A DNA stretch of 64,000 bases, from the NCBI RefSeq assembly GCF_003390335.1, contig NZ_QUOU01000001.1:4709424-4773423 (forward strand). Direction: 5' to 3'. The stretch is from Thalassotalea euphylliae. GTDB taxonomy: Bacteria; Pseudomonadota; Gammaproteobacteria; Enterobacterales; Alteromonadaceae. The notes below the pieces were generated by a model. It was not told the DNA's origin. It did no database searches and worked only from the letters and a program-made list of their open reading frames with translations. Shown here one piece after another: positions 36,309 through 45,619 of this stretch (positions are counted from its first letter, which is position 1; every line of letters begins with the position of its first letter). Position numbers and translations under genes: made by a program.

Positions 36309-37463
36309 ATGCGTCGACTTATTCTTAGCCTATTTTCAATACTTATACTGACCAGTTGCCAATCGACACCCAATTTATCGTCGCCAGCTCATGTTGAAAA
36401 GCTGGTTAAGCAAATAAAGCGCAATCCTGAAAATATTGGTGCTATCGCTAAACAGGCAGAGCAAAGTCGACAGGCCATAAAATACGATGTTGCCAGAATC
36501 AAACAAGCGCTAGCGGAACTTGAGCAGTTTGTCGAAAAACAGTGGGGCAAAGGCAATAGTGAACTGCCGAGCACCCGCAAATACGTAAAGTACAGTAATG
36601 ACTATCAAGCGCGGGCGATCATCGACTTTACCAAAGGCTCAATCACCGTTGAAACCATCGCCACCAAGCAGCCGTTACAAATGCTTAAACAAGCCATTGT
36701 GACGACCTTGCTGACGCCTGCCGACCCAGCCAATACAGACATTTTTTCCAGCGATGCGCCAACACTTGGCGAAACACCATTTTTGTATCGTCAGGTGATC
36801 GATACCGACCGCAAACCCATTCGTTATCAATGGCGGGCAGGACGCTTTGCAGACTATTTAGTGTCACAAAAACTGGTGAAAGGGCGGTTGGGCAAAAAGC
36901 CATTACACCAAGTGAATTTTACTTTGGTTACCGATCACCAGAAATTGCGTAAACACCAATACAGCGAGCACGTCATTGCCGCATCGAGAAAGTATCAAAT
37001 TGCCCCTTCGCTAATTTACGCCATTATTGAAACCGAAAGTAGCTTTAACCCATTCGCGGTTAGCCATGCTAATGCCTACGGGTTAATGCAAGTGGTTCCT
37101 GCGACGGCAGGGCGGGATGTCTATCAGAAAATTAAACGCAAGCCCGGTCAACCGAGTAAGCAAGTGTTGTTTGATCCGGCGCAAAATATTGACATTGGTA
37201 CCGCTTATTTATCGATTCTAGACGACAGATACCTGCAAAAAGTCGCTAACCGCCAAAGTAAACACTACGCCATGATTTCTGCCTACAACGGCGGCACTGG
37301 CAACGTGTTAAAAACCTTTCACAGTAATCGCAATACCGCGTTTACGCGCATTAATCAATTAGAGAGCAAGTCAGTTTACTGGGCACTGACCAACAAGCAC
37401 CCAAGGGCAGAGTCGCGTAACTATTTAAAGAAAGTAACGAGTCGAGAGTCGAAATATCAATAG
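36309..37463 (+). CDS. mltC: Membrane-bound lytic murein transglycosylase C
   Basis: About 384 residues from the ATG at 36309, which starts a lipoprotein signal peptide MRRLILSLFSILILTSC with the lipobox Cys at 17. The frame is open back to 36279. The N-terminal domain resembles E. coli MltC (KYVKYSNDYQARAIIDFTKG, PFLYRQVIDTD). The C-terminal SLT domain has the catalytic Glu in IIETESSFNPFAVSHANAYG, then LMQVVPATAGRDVY, IDIGTAYLSIL and ISAYNGGTGNV. It cleaves glycan strands to 1,6-anhydro ends at the outer membrane. Confidence 0.94.
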   Translation: MRRLILSLFSILILTSCQSTPNLSSPAHVEKLVKQIKRNPENIGAIAKQAEQSRQAIKYDVARIKQALAELEQFVEKQWGKGNSELPSTRKYVKYSNDYQARAIIDFTKGSITVETIATKQPLQMLKQAIVTTLLTPADPANTDIFSSDAPTLGETPFLYRQVIDTDRKPIRYQWRAGRFADYLVSQKLVKGRLGKKPLHQVNFTLVTDHQKLRKHQYSEHVIAASRKYQIAPSLIYAIIETESSFNPFAVSHANAYGLMQVVPATAGRDVYQKIKRKPGQPSKQVLFDPAQNIDIGTAYLSILDDRYLQKVANRQSKHYAMISAYNGGTGNVLKTFHSNRNTAFTRINQLESKSVYWALTNKHPRAESRNYLKKVTSRESKYQ

Positions 37464-37617
37464 GCAAAGCAAATACCAAAATAATCAGTGGTGATTCGCC
37501 AAATTCGATGCGTTGTCAAAATTTCATCAATCTGGGTAGGTAATTATCGCGTAGTTAAATAGTATTAATAATATAAATACCAAAACAACGCTCACGCCTA
37601 CAAGCAGAAAAATAAAA

Positions 37618-38943
37618 ATGAAACTAAAAAAACTCATTCTAACGACATGCATCACTTTGCTGAGCACATCATTTAGCCCCATGGCCAGTGCTGCCCAAAG
37701 CGAACTTTTAAGCTCAGTCAAGCCAGAGCAGCTTTTCACCGACCAGCCCAGTGTTATGCCTGAGCTCGCCACAGCAGGTAACTATAAAGTAGGTGTCGTC
37801 ACCGAGCAGCTTATCAACCGCAGCGCATTTGATCACCGCGACTTTCAGGGCACTTATGAACGACCGTTAACGGTCGAGTTGTGGTATCCAGCAGACACTG
37901 GCAAACCAAGTACCGCTGGCACATTAGCAAGCTATAAAGCCGTTACACGCTCCCATAAAGCTTTTGAGTTACAAGGCACAGCCTACCGAGGCGCCGCTCC
38001 TGTCGCGCAAGGTCAGTTCCCATTTGTCGTGATATCGCACGGCTACACCGGCGATCGCACCATAATGTTTTATCTGGCAGAGCATTTGGCCAGCTATGGC
38101 TATGTTGTCGCCAGTATTGATCATACGGATTCGACGACAGAGGAAATCGATATAGTCAACGCGCCAACCGCTGGCTTTGTTTCGACTTTGATCCATCGAA
38201 GCCGCGATCAGCAATTTGTTCTCAATCACTACCGCCAGCAATCAAGTGCGCTTAGCAGATTAGTTGATTTTAATAAGGCAGGTGTTATCGGTTATTCAAT
38301 GGGCGGCTATGGCGCGATCAATACGGTGGGTGGCTGTTATGACGTTAAATCCGCGAGTCTAAAGGCATTGGGGTTTAATGAGCAACAAGCCGAAGCCTTA
38401 GCACCAGCCTTTAGTTTTTGTAATGCCGGTGAAGAAAAAGCAGATACCAGCTGGCAAGCTATGGTCGCGTTTGCGCCTTGGGGCCAAGAGCTAAACCTAC
38501 ACAATGTTGAAGCTTTAGGTAAACTGGCAATACCAAGCCTTTACGTTGCTGGCGATCAGGATGATATTTCCGGTTTTGAGCACGGCGTACAAAAGCTTTA
38601 TCAGCAAACGAGCCCTCAAGATAACTATTTGTTGGTCTACCAGAATGCCAGACACAATATCGCACCGCACCCAGCCCCTAAAGTGGCGTATCAAAATGAT
38701 ATTGATTTAGGTCATTACTTTGAGCCTAGCTGGAGCAGTGAGCAACTTAACCGTTTTAATCGTCACTTTGTTTTAGCGTTTTTAGACTGTTATTTAAAGA
38801 CATTAAAATGTGAGTACTTACCCACTACCAAGTCATCAACACAAAAGAAACTCGATAGAGAAAACTACACTGAGGCTTGGCTAGGTATGCCACACCGCTG
38901 GGCAACAGGTATTGAGTTTTATCGTGCACAACCCGCACAGTAA
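37618..38943 (+). CDS. Secreted alpha/beta hydrolase, PAF-acetylhydrolase/dienelactone-hydrolase-like
   Basis: 441 residues with a signal peptide (MKLKKLILTTCITLLSTSF, cleaved near ASAAQ). The alpha/beta hydrolase core shows PFVVISHGYTGDRTIMFYLA (oxyanion strand), LASYGYVVASIDHTDST, the nucleophile elbow GVIGYSMGGYGAINTVGG (GxSxG with Ser), an acid near YVAGDQDDISGF, and a candidate catalytic His in NARHNIAPHPAP. RPLTVELWYPAD near the start is common in this esterase group. Likely a periplasmic or secreted esterase; substrate unknown. Single-gene unit. Confidence 0.85.
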   Translation: MKLKKLILTTCITLLSTSFSPMASAAQSELLSSVKPEQLFTDQPSVMPELATAGNYKVGVVTEQLINRSAFDHRDFQGTYERPLTVELWYPADTGKPSTAGTLASYKAVTRSHKAFELQGTAYRGAAPVAQGQFPFVVISHGYTGDRTIMFYLAEHLASYGYVVASIDHTDSTTEEIDIVNAPTAGFVSTLIHRSRDQQFVLNHYRQQSSALSRLVDFNKAGVIGYSMGGYGAINTVGGCYDVKSASLKALGFNEQQAEALAPAFSFCNAGEEKADTSWQAMVAFAPWGQELNLHNVEALGKLAIPSLYVAGDQDDISGFEHGVQKLYQQTSPQDNYLLVYQNARHNIAPHPAPKVAYQNDIDLGHYFEPSWSSEQLNRFNRHFVLAFLDCYLKTLKCEYLPTTKSSTQKKLDRENYTEAWLGMPHRWATGIEFYRAQPAQ

Positions 38944-38958
38944 TCCTGCCATTAAACG

Positions 38959-38985
38959 ACAAAGGGAGCTATCTAGCTCCCTTTG
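38959..38985. terminator. Bidirectional terminator between the hydrolase gene and glmU
   Basis: Stem ACAAAGGGAGCTA / TAGCTCCCTTTGT with a 2-base centre, between two convergent genes. The 13-bp stem is strong, but T-runs on both sides are short. Confidence 0.8.
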
Positions 38986-39022
38986 TTAACGTTCGCCTGC
39001 GCCTTTTAAACTAGGCGTTGCA

Positions 39023-40396
39023 CTAGTCTTTTTTAGTGGGTCGTTGCCAGCCTTTGATATTGCGCTGCTTACCGCGAGCAACACCCAGCTCATTGGCATC
39101 TACATCTTTGACGATAACGGAGCCTGCCGCTGTCGTAGCCATCTCACCAACACTAACAGGCGCAACTAACGAGGCATTTGAGCCAATAAAAGCACCATCA
39201 CCAATAATGGTTTTCGATTTATTTACGCCATCGTAGTTACAGGTAATTGTGCCGGCACCAATATTGGCTTTACTGCCAACCTCGGCATCCCCTAAATACG
39301 TTAAGTGACCTGCTTTTGAACCTTCACCCAATACTGATTTTTTCATTTCAACAAAGTTGCCAACATGGGCATCGCGTTTTAGCTCAGAGCCCGGACGAAT
39401 GCGAGCAAATGGGCCAGCAGAGGCAAACTCACCAATGATGGCATCTTCGATGATGGTATTTGGCTTTATTTCCGCCCCTTTACCAATTTTACAGTTCTTT
39501 AAAATACAGTTAGCACCGATCGTTACGTCGTCAGCAAGCTCTACCTGGCCTTCAAAGATGCAGTTAATATCGATTTTAACTTCTTGCCCCACCAATAGCT
39601 CGCCGCGTACATCAATACGAGCAGGGTCACGCAAGCTGGCGCCAGCAATCATTAGTTGCTCGGCTTTTCGTTGCTGATAAGCGCGTTCAAGCGCCGCCAA
39701 CTGCACGCGATTGTTTGCGCCTTCCACTTCAATTTCAGTTTCTGGGTGAGCAGTGGCAATTCGTTTGCCTTCACCGTGTGCCATCGCAATAATATCGGTC
39801 AGGTAGTATTCGCCTTGCGCGTTGTCATTGGAAAGGTTGCTCAGCCAACGTTTTAAGTCACCGCCGTTAGCCAATAAAATACCCGTATTACATTCGTTAA
39901 TGGTCAATTGTTCTGGGCTGGCATCTTTTTGCTCGACGATACCTATAACTTCACCAACGCCAGACTCGCCGTCCCGAATAATGCGGCCATAACCAGTAGG
40001 ATCTGAAAGTTTTACGGTCAGCAAAGCCATGCCTTCCACGGGCTTAGCGGCAATAAGATTTTGTAAGGTGGACACCTTAGTTAGCGGCACATCACCGTAC
40101 AGCACTAACACATCTTCATTATCATTGAGGAAAGGCGATGCCATATCGACCGCATGACCTGTACCTAACTGCTCTTTTTGTTCAACAAAGGTCAGATCAT
40201 CACCAGAAATTTGCGCTTTTAAAACATCGCCACCAAAGCCATAAACCAGATAGATATTTTCGGCATTCACGCGACGAGCAGCGTCGATAACATGACCCAC
40301 CATAGGCTTATGAGCAACGGGGTGTAACACTTTGGGTAGAGAAGAGCGCATACGGGTACCTTTACCCGCCGCTAAAATTACAACAGAAAGAGACAT
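39023..40396 (-). CDS. glmU: Bifunctional UDP-GlcNAc pyrophosphorylase / glucosamine-1-phosphate acetyltransferase
   Basis: 457 residues. The N-terminal uridyltransferase domain begins SVVILAAGKGTRMRSSLPKV with the nucleotide-binding LxxGxGTRM-(x)-PK motif and continues with EQLGTGHAV and LVLYGDVPL. The C-terminal left-handed beta-helix (about 250-450) carries the acetyltransferase site with FVEMKKSVLGEGSKAGHLTYLGDAEVG-type features (GSKAGHLTYLGD, NIGAGTITCNYDG). It makes UDP-GlcNAc from the product chain begun by GlmS. In many relatives glmU follows atpC directly; here three genes separate them. Confidence 0.97.
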   Translation of the reverse strand: MSLSVVILAAGKGTRMRSSLPKVLHPVAHKPMVGHVIDAARRVNAENIYLVYGFGGDVLKAQISGDDLTFVEQKEQLGTGHAVDMASPFLNDNEDVLVLYGDVPLTKVSTLQNLIAAKPVEGMALLTVKLSDPTGYGRIIRDGESGVGEVIGIVEQKDASPEQLTINECNTGILLANGGDLKRWLSNLSNDNAQGEYYLTDIIAMAHGEGKRIATAHPETEIEVEGANNRVQLAALERAYQQRKAEQLMIAGASLRDPARIDVRGELLVGQEVKIDINCIFEGQVELADDVTIGANCILKNCKIGKGAEIKPNTIIEDAIIGEFASAGPFARIRPGSELKRDAHVGNFVEMKKSVLGEGSKAGHLTYLGDAEVGSKANIGAGTITCNYDGVNKSKTIIGDGAFIGSNASLVAPVSVGEMATTAAGSVIVKDVDANELGVARGKQRNIKGWQRPTKKD

Positions 40397-40527
40397 GATT
40401 AATCCATTAATGTTAAAGCGAACTAAATAAGACTAGCGCTATTGTACTGAGTTTTACTCCAAGTGGTAGCGATAAACTGTTAAGTAAATGTGATAGCGGT
40501 ATTATTCCTTGAGCACCCAACGAATAA

Positions 40528-41106
40528 TCATAACTGATCGGTTTTTATCGCCTTGGCATAAGCTTCGACTTCTTGCTTCGAAGTGTTACGGCCACGCAGC
40601 GTAAACAAGGCGTTATTGTTGACCACAAAGATAAGTTCGATGTTATTGCCATTTTGCTCATACATGGCATTGTTACCATTAATTTTCGTTAAGCGTTTAC
40701 CACTCATGGTGATCATGGCGGGGTTGTTAAACATCGCCAACATGGTTTGCAGCATTGGCGAATCCACCATAAGTTCTATCTCGACTGACTGATTATCTTT
40801 GGTATACCTGCGGTTCGCGGAAATGCCACCGCCCATCATCATAGCACCAGCAATCTGCGATTCGGCTTGGTCTGCTTGCCAGCCGGAAAGAGGTTCAGGA
40901 AAGATGTTAACGATGTTATCGGCTTTTTGCTGCTGTAAAAGCGAGGTGGCGTACTGAAGCTGTGAAATAGCGTCTTTATACTCACCTTTCTGGTAATGAT
41001 TTAATGCGCTATCGATAGCTTCTTTGATTTCGTCAGCACCGACTTTATCACTTGTTAAAGTAGCGATAATCAGCACAGTGCCAACTGCTAGTGTTTTAAT
41101 CGACAT
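40528..41106 (-). CDS. Secreted protein of unknown function with a TPR-like start
   Basis: About 192 residues; two adjacent ATG codons (41109, 41106) are possible, and an AAGGGA ribosome-binding sequence favours the second. Signal peptide MSIKTLAVGTVLIIATLTS, cleaved near VGADE. The mature N-terminus (IKEAIDSALNHYQKGEYKDA) looks like one tetratricopeptide-like helix pair, then a Met/Gly-rich stretch (AGAMMMGGG) and a beta-rich C-terminal part (VEIELMVDSPMLQTMLAMF, NNIELIFVVNNNALFTLRG). No family recognised. It lies between glmU and the ODP gene on the same strand but spaced from both. Confidence 0.65.
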   Translation of the reverse strand: MSIKTLAVGTVLIIATLTSDKVGADEIKEAIDSALNHYQKGEYKDAISQLQYATSLLQQQKADNIVNIFPEPLSGWQADQAESQIAGAMMMGGGISANRRYTKDNQSVEIELMVDSPMLQTMLAMFNNPAMITMSGKRLTKINGNNAMYEQNGNNIELIFVVNNNALFTLRGRNTSKQEVEAYAKAIKTDQL

Positions 41107-41200
41107 CATTCCCTTGCTCGCTCGCTAAGTGATGAGATGCAGTTAATTATAGAAAACAGCTATCAATTTGCTTTGTTTTGTTTTGTTTAATTTTAAACAC

Positions 41201-41231
41201 AAAAAAGCGATGCTTAAATTGAATCGCTTCA
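41201..41231 (-). terminator. Intrinsic terminator of the ODP/MCP-like operon
   Basis: Minus-strand stem AAGCGAT / ATCGCTT with an 11-base loop, followed by TTTTTT-type tail, about 30 bp past the ODP stop codon. Confidence 0.75.
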
Positions 41232-41257
41232 AATAAAGAAGGCCATATTACACAGTG

Positions 41258-42001
41258 TTAAGTCTTGTTGGCGAGTGCTGTTCCTACTTCCAGTTTATAG
41301 AACCAATCAAGAAAACGTTTAACGTCGTCTCCCTTAAAAATTCGCCCATGTTGTGGGCACATCATATCAATTTCAAGTTTACTAACTCGTTCAACCCAGT
41401 CGTTTTTGGCGCGATTAGATGGCATCCAACGTTGATGGAACATAGTCATTTTCTGGCAATGCTCGTCAAAGTTTTCAACATACAGCGGTGCGTCAGCGCC
41501 TTCAATGGCTGCACCAATATCACCAGACATTAAAATTTTTGCTTCCTCATCGTAAACATTAAAGTTACCTGAGGAATGAAGATAATGTGCAGGAATAAAC
41601 GTTAAGTTGGCGTCATCAATACGCAATGGGTAGCCTTCATCAGGAATCGGGCTATATTCAATATGGTCCATGCCAAAGTGGCGGATAAAACCTTCCCACA
41701 ACCAAGGAGAATGCAGCGTTGCATCAGGCAACGCTTGATCCCACAAACCCAGCGATGAAATGATGTCAGGATCCTGATGCGAAGCAAATAAATGAGTAAT
41801 TTTTTCAATCGGTACATGTTTAACGATTGCAGCTAACATCACCGAGAACAACTCGATCCCCCCAGGGTCCATCAGTAATGCATTATTCTTTGTAACCACC
41901 ATATACTGATTAGTATCAATAATTTTATTGGGCTTTTCTGGATCGCGACCAAAAACCAGCCACTGATGGTGTTTACTTTCGAAAATTTTATACGTTTGCA
42001 T
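41258..42001 (-). CDS. Oxygen-binding diiron protein (ODP), MBL fold
   Basis: 247 residues. Beta-lactamase fold related to the diiron domain of flavodiiron proteins, without the flavodoxin part. Putative iron ligands are in place: SHQDPD (His75, Asp77, Asp79), His139 or His142 in PAHYLHSSGN, Asp161 in MSGDIGAA and His218 in CPQHGRIF. The first motif has Asp where flavodiiron proteins have Glu. In Treponema an ODP protein binds oxygen and acts in chemotaxis. Here the gene overlaps by 14 bp a chemoreceptor-like coiled-coil gene, supporting a sensor-plus-signalling pair. Catalytic O2 reduction is less likely without the FMN domain. Confidence 0.82.
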   Translation of the reverse strand: MQTYKIFESKHHQWLVFGRDPEKPNKIIDTNQYMVVTKNNALLMDPGGIELFSVMLAAIVKHVPIEKITHLFASHQDPDIISSLGLWDQALPDATLHSPWLWEGFIRHFGMDHIEYSPIPDEGYPLRIDDANLTFIPAHYLHSSGNFNVYDEEAKILMSGDIGAAIEGADAPLYVENFDEHCQKMTMFHQRWMPSNRAKNDWVERVSKLEIDMMCPQHGRIFKGDDVKRFLDWFYKLEVGTALANKT

Positions 42002-42608
42002 CTTGGTGTAACTCTTGAGCTAACTTTTTAGCTTCTTCAATTAAGGTTTTTATCTGTTGAGCAGACAACTCCACATTGTCGGCAACGCCATTTAAGGATT
42101 CTTGATATAACAATGCTGCTTGCGACGCTTCAACACGTGATAAGGTTGCTAAGATAACCGCAGTGCGAAGTTCTCTCGCAAGCTCATCTAGTGCGTCATT
42201 AAGTCGAAATATTTCACCCACATATTTGTTATTTAACGCCAGTTCTGAGCGCTTAATACGTCCATAAGCAGGAGATAAACTCTCAACATAGGCATAATCC
42301 GTAGCAATGCGATCTGCGCGCTCAAAGTGGCAAATAGCGTTATCCGTGCGCATCTTGTTAGCTGACACTCGGCTGAGCTGAGTAGCGAGCACATTTATTT
42401 GCTTAGAAGAGGCTATCGTGACGCGTGCCAGTTGATCGATAAAATCAGTCAGAGGCTTAAAACCAGCGGCACTATCACCAGCCCGCAATGCAACAGCTCG
42501 CGCATTACTGGCGGTGAGCAATAGTTGTTTTGCTATCTTATTCGCATTGTCGAGCTTTGCAGCTATCAGCGCAGTAGTGACAAAGTAATTAATCTGTTTA
42601 GAGGACAT
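41988..42608 (-). CDS. Chemoreceptor-tip-like coiled-coil protein paired with ODP
   Basis: 206 residues, all helical, no membrane segment. Residues about 28-72 (NARAVALRAGDSAAGF, then KPLTDFIDQLA) line up with the conserved hairpin tip of methyl-accepting chemotaxis proteins, where NxxALNAxxEAARAGExGxGF contacts CheA/CheW. Several consensus positions differ (Val for Asn, Arg-Ala-Gly-Asp kept in part), so CheA binding is not certain. The remainder is coiled coil of no clear type. Overlap with the ODP gene implies fixed co-expression. I infer a soluble receptor signalling oxygen or redox state. Confidence 0.7.
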   Translation of the reverse strand: MSSKQINYFVTTALIAAKLDNANKIAKQLLLTASNARAVALRAGDSAAGFKPLTDFIDQLARVTIASSKQINVLATQLSRVSANKMRTDNAICHFERADRIATDYAYVESLSPAYGRIKRSELALNNKYVGEIFRLNDALDELARELRTAVILATLSRVEASQAALLYQESLNGVADNVELSAQQIKTLIEEAKKLAQELHQDANV

Positions 42609-42747
42609 GAACGCAGAATATTAATAGATTTGAGCACACCCAACACCAGCTCCAACAGTTTATTATTGGTGAATGTAAAGAATGGCATTTTTAAAAATTT
42701 TAGAACAAAGCGCGAGAATTCGCCTTGTAGTAGATCAATTTTTACAG

Positions 42748-42790
42748 AAAAAAAAACGACCTATTACAGAGTAATAAGTCGTTTTTGTTC
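42748..42790 (-). terminator. Intrinsic terminator of the atp operon
   Basis: Stem AAAACGAC-TATTAC / GTAATA-GTCGTTTT with small bulges, A- and T-runs on both sides, about 20 bp after the atpC stop. It can act in both directions. Confidence 0.85.
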
Positions 42791-42808
42791 ACTAAAACTT
42801 AGTGCTAT

Positions 42809-43231
42809 TTATAGCTTTTTCTTGGCCGCTTGAATAACGCGAAGTTGTGCTACTGCGCGCGCTAGCTCAGAAGCTGCTTCTGCGTAGTTCACATCACCAC
42901 TGCTTGCATTTAAATGCTCTTCAGCAGCGCGTTTTGCAGCTTCAGCTGCTTGTTCATCTAAGTCATCAGCACGTGTTGCCACGTCAGCCAAAACAGTAAC
43001 GCTACTCGGTTGAACCTCTAGCATACCGCCTGAAAGGTAAATCACTTCTTCTTCACCGTGTTGTTTCACGATGCGAGCCATGCCAGGTTTTAGTGAGGTC
43101 AGTAAAGGTGCGTGACCAGGCATAATACCTAATTCACCTTCACTACCAGTGATTTGTAATGATTCAATGCGACCAGAAAATAACGCTTCTTCGGCACTTA
43201 CTACATTCAAATTTACAGTCATTGCTGCCAT
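42809..43231 (-). CDS. atpC: F1Fo ATP synthase epsilon subunit
   Basis: 140 residues, close in sequence to E. coli AtpC (NLNVVSAEEALFSGRIESLQ, then GSEGELGIMPGHAPLLTSLK and GGMLEVQPSSVTVLAD). The beta-sandwich and C-terminal helical hairpin regulate rotation and inhibit hydrolysis. I keep the ATG at 43231 because a GGAGGT ribosome-binding site lies 6 nt upstream. Last gene of the operon, directly before its terminator. Confidence 0.97.
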   Translation of the reverse strand: MAAMTVNLNVVSAEEALFSGRIESLQITGSEGELGIMPGHAPLLTSLKPGMARIVKQHGEEEVIYLSGGMLEVQPSSVTVLADVATRADDLDEQAAEAAKRAAEEHLNASSGDVNYAEAASELARAVAQLRVIQAAKKKL

Positions 43232-43286
43232 TGTTTGACCTCCTAACGATTAGCCGCTTTGCCTCAAGAGCTAGCGGCTAAACACC

Positions 43287-44672
43287 TTACATTGATTTAG
43301 CTTTCTCTACAGCTTCTTCGATTGAACCAACCATGTAGAACGCTTGCTCTGGTAATTCATCATATTCGCCAGCAAGAATACCTTTAAAGCCAGCAATTGT
43401 GTCTTTAAGCGATACGTACTTACCTGGAGAACCCGTGAATACCTCAGCAACGAAGAACGGTTGAGATAAGAAACGCTGGATCTTACGAGCACGGTCAACG
43501 GTTTGCTTATCTTCTTCAGAAAGCTCGTCCATACCTAAGATTGCGATGATATCTTTAAGTTCTTTGTAACGCTGTAGTGTGGTTTGAACGCCACGTGCAA
43601 TTTCGTAGTGCTCGTTACCTACTACTAATGGATCTAATTGACGCGATGAAGAGTCAAGTGGATCGATAGCTGGGTAGATACCTTGGGCAGCGATGTCACG
43701 AGAAAGTACAACTGTTGCATCTAAGTGAGCGAACGTTGTTGCTGGGCTAGGGTCAGTCAAGTCATCCGCAGGTACGTATACCGCTTGGATTGAAGTGATT
43801 GAACCTTGCTTAGTTGACGTAATACGCTCTTGCAGTACACCCATTTCCTCAGCAAGTGTCGGTTGGTAACCTACCGCTGATGGCATACGACCTAGAAGTG
43901 CTGATACCTCTGTACCCGCTAGTGTGTAACGGTAGATGTTATCAACGAAGAATAATACGTCACGACCTTCGTCACGGAATTTCTCAGCCATGGTAAGACC
44001 GGTCATCGCAACACGAAGACGGTTACCCGGTGGCTCATTCATTTGACCGTAGACAAGCGATACTTTATCAAGTACGTTTGAATCGTTCATTTCATGGTAG
44101 AAATCGTTACCCTCACGAGTACGCTCACCAACACCAGCGAATACTGAGTAACCACTGTGCTCGATCGCGATGTTACGGATAAGTTCCATCATGTTGACGG
44201 TTTTACCAACACCAGCACCACCGAATAAACCAACTTTACCACCCTTAGCGAATGGACATACTAAGTCGATTACTTTAATACCAGTCTCTAACAATTCGTT
44301 AGCCGCTGCTTGCTCTTCGTATGAAGGCGCTTCACGGTGGATAGACCATCTTTCTTCTTCACCGATTGGGCCAGCTTCATCAATTGGCTCACCCAATACG
44401 TTCATAATACGACCCAAAGTTGCAGTACCTACTGGAACTTGGATGTTATTACCTGTGTTTTCTACGTTCAGACCACGACGCAAACCGTCAGATGAACCCA
44501 TAGCGATTGCACGTACTACGCCACCGCCTAATTGCTGTTGTACTTCTAGTACTAAGCCTGAAAGGTCACCTTCAGTTACTGTTAACGCGTCATATACCTG
44601 AGGTACAGCATCTTGTGGGAATTCTACATCCACAACTGCGCCAATGATTTGGACGACTTTACCTGTACTCAT
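43287..44672 (-). CDS. atpD: F1Fo ATP synthase beta subunit
   Basis: 461-residue catalytic subunit of F1. Walker A GGAGVGKTVNMMELI, Walker B VLFFVDNIYR, the DELSEEDK signature in GMDELSEEDKQTVDRARKIQ, and the start MSTGKVVQIIGAVVDVEFP are all standard. Unlike its neighbours it shows no oddities. The 3' end contains a frame-shadow only. Confidence 0.99.
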   Translation of the reverse strand: MSTGKVVQIIGAVVDVEFPQDAVPQVYDALTVTEGDLSGLVLEVQQQLGGGVVRAIAMGSSDGLRRGLNVENTGNNIQVPVGTATLGRIMNVLGEPIDEAGPIGEEERWSIHREAPSYEEQAAANELLETGIKVIDLVCPFAKGGKVGLFGGAGVGKTVNMMELIRNIAIEHSGYSVFAGVGERTREGNDFYHEMNDSNVLDKVSLVYGQMNEPPGNRLRVAMTGLTMAEKFRDEGRDVLFFVDNIYRYTLAGTEVSALLGRMPSAVGYQPTLAEEMGVLQERITSTKQGSITSIQAVYVPADDLTDPSPATTFAHLDATVVLSRDIAAQGIYPAIDPLDSSSRQLDPLVVGNEHYEIARGVQTTLQRYKELKDIIAILGMDELSEEDKQTVDRARKIQRFLSQPFFVAEVFTGSPGKYVSLKDTIAGFKGILAGEYDELPEQAFYMVGSIEEAVEKAKSM

Positions 44673-44730
44673 GTTTAATCCTCTAATCTTTGCTCTTATT
44701 TACTTTTTAAATAAAAGAACCTTTGCTTAA

Positions 44731-45591
44731 TTAAACCGCGGCCGCACCGGCACAAATCTCACTCAATTCTTGGGTGATACTTGCTTGACGTGCCTTGTTG
44801 TATACCAATTGAAGTTCACCGATTAAGTCACCAGCATTGTCAGTTGCGGCTTTCATCGCAACCATACGAGCAGCTTGCTCACATGCTAGGTTCTCAACCA
44901 CACCTTGGTACACTTGCGATTCCGTGTAACGAACTAATAGCTGATCAAGTAATACTTGAGCGTCTGGCTCGTAAACGTAATCCCAACGGTGTTTAATTTC
45001 GTCATCATCTGACTTAGGCAAAGGTAAAAGTTGATCGATTGTCGGCTGCTGCGTCATGGTGTTTACAAACTTGTTGTAAACCACGAACAGCTTGTCAATT
45101 TCGCCATTGTCGTATGCGTCCAACATTACGCGTACTGAACCCACTAGGTCAGTAACTGAAGGACGATCACCTAGACCAGAAATTTGTGCCGATACTTTAG
45201 CGCCCATGTTGTTGAAGAACGCCGTGGCTTTTGAGCCAACAACTGCAAATTCAACTTCAGCGCCTTCTGATTGCCATTTACCAGCATCAGCAAGTACTTG
45301 CTTGAATAAATTAATGTTCAAGCCGCCACAAAGACCACGGTCAGTGGAGACAACGATATAGCCTACGCGCTTAACTTCACGCTCTTCCATATATGGATGG
45401 CGGTATTCTAAGTTACCTCGCGCGATGTGACCGATCACATTTCGCATATTTTCAGCGTATGGACGAGAGGCAGCCATAGCATCTTGCGCTTTACGCATTT
45501 TACTGGCTGCAACCATTTCCATTGCGCTGGTGATCTTCTGCGTATTTTGTACGCTTCCAATCTTCGATTTTATCTCTTTAGCGCCGGACAT
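44731..45591 (-). CDS. atpG: F1Fo ATP synthase gamma subunit
   Basis: 286-residue central stalk subunit. The N-terminal helix (MSGAKEIKSKIGSVQNTQKI TSAMEMVAASKM) and the C-terminal helix ending ITQELSEICAGAAAV form the coiled-coil shaft that turns within alpha3beta3. A VSTDRGLCGGLNINLFK segment marks the family. It lies 28 bp after atpA and 58 bp before atpD. Confidence 0.98.
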   Translation of the reverse strand: MSGAKEIKSKIGSVQNTQKITSAMEMVAASKMRKAQDAMAASRPYAENMRNVIGHIARGNLEYRHPYMEEREVKRVGYIVVSTDRGLCGGLNINLFKQVLADAGKWQSEGAEVEFAVVGSKATAFFNNMGAKVSAQISGLGDRPSVTDLVGSVRVMLDAYDNGEIDKLFVVYNKFVNTMTQQPTIDQLLPLPKSDDDEIKHRWDYVYEPDAQVLLDQLLVRYTESQVYQGVVENLACEQAARMVAMKAATDNAGDLIGELQLVYNKARQASITQELSEICAGAAAV

Positions 45592-45619
45592 GACTATTTC
45601 TCTCCGAAAAAGTTAACTA

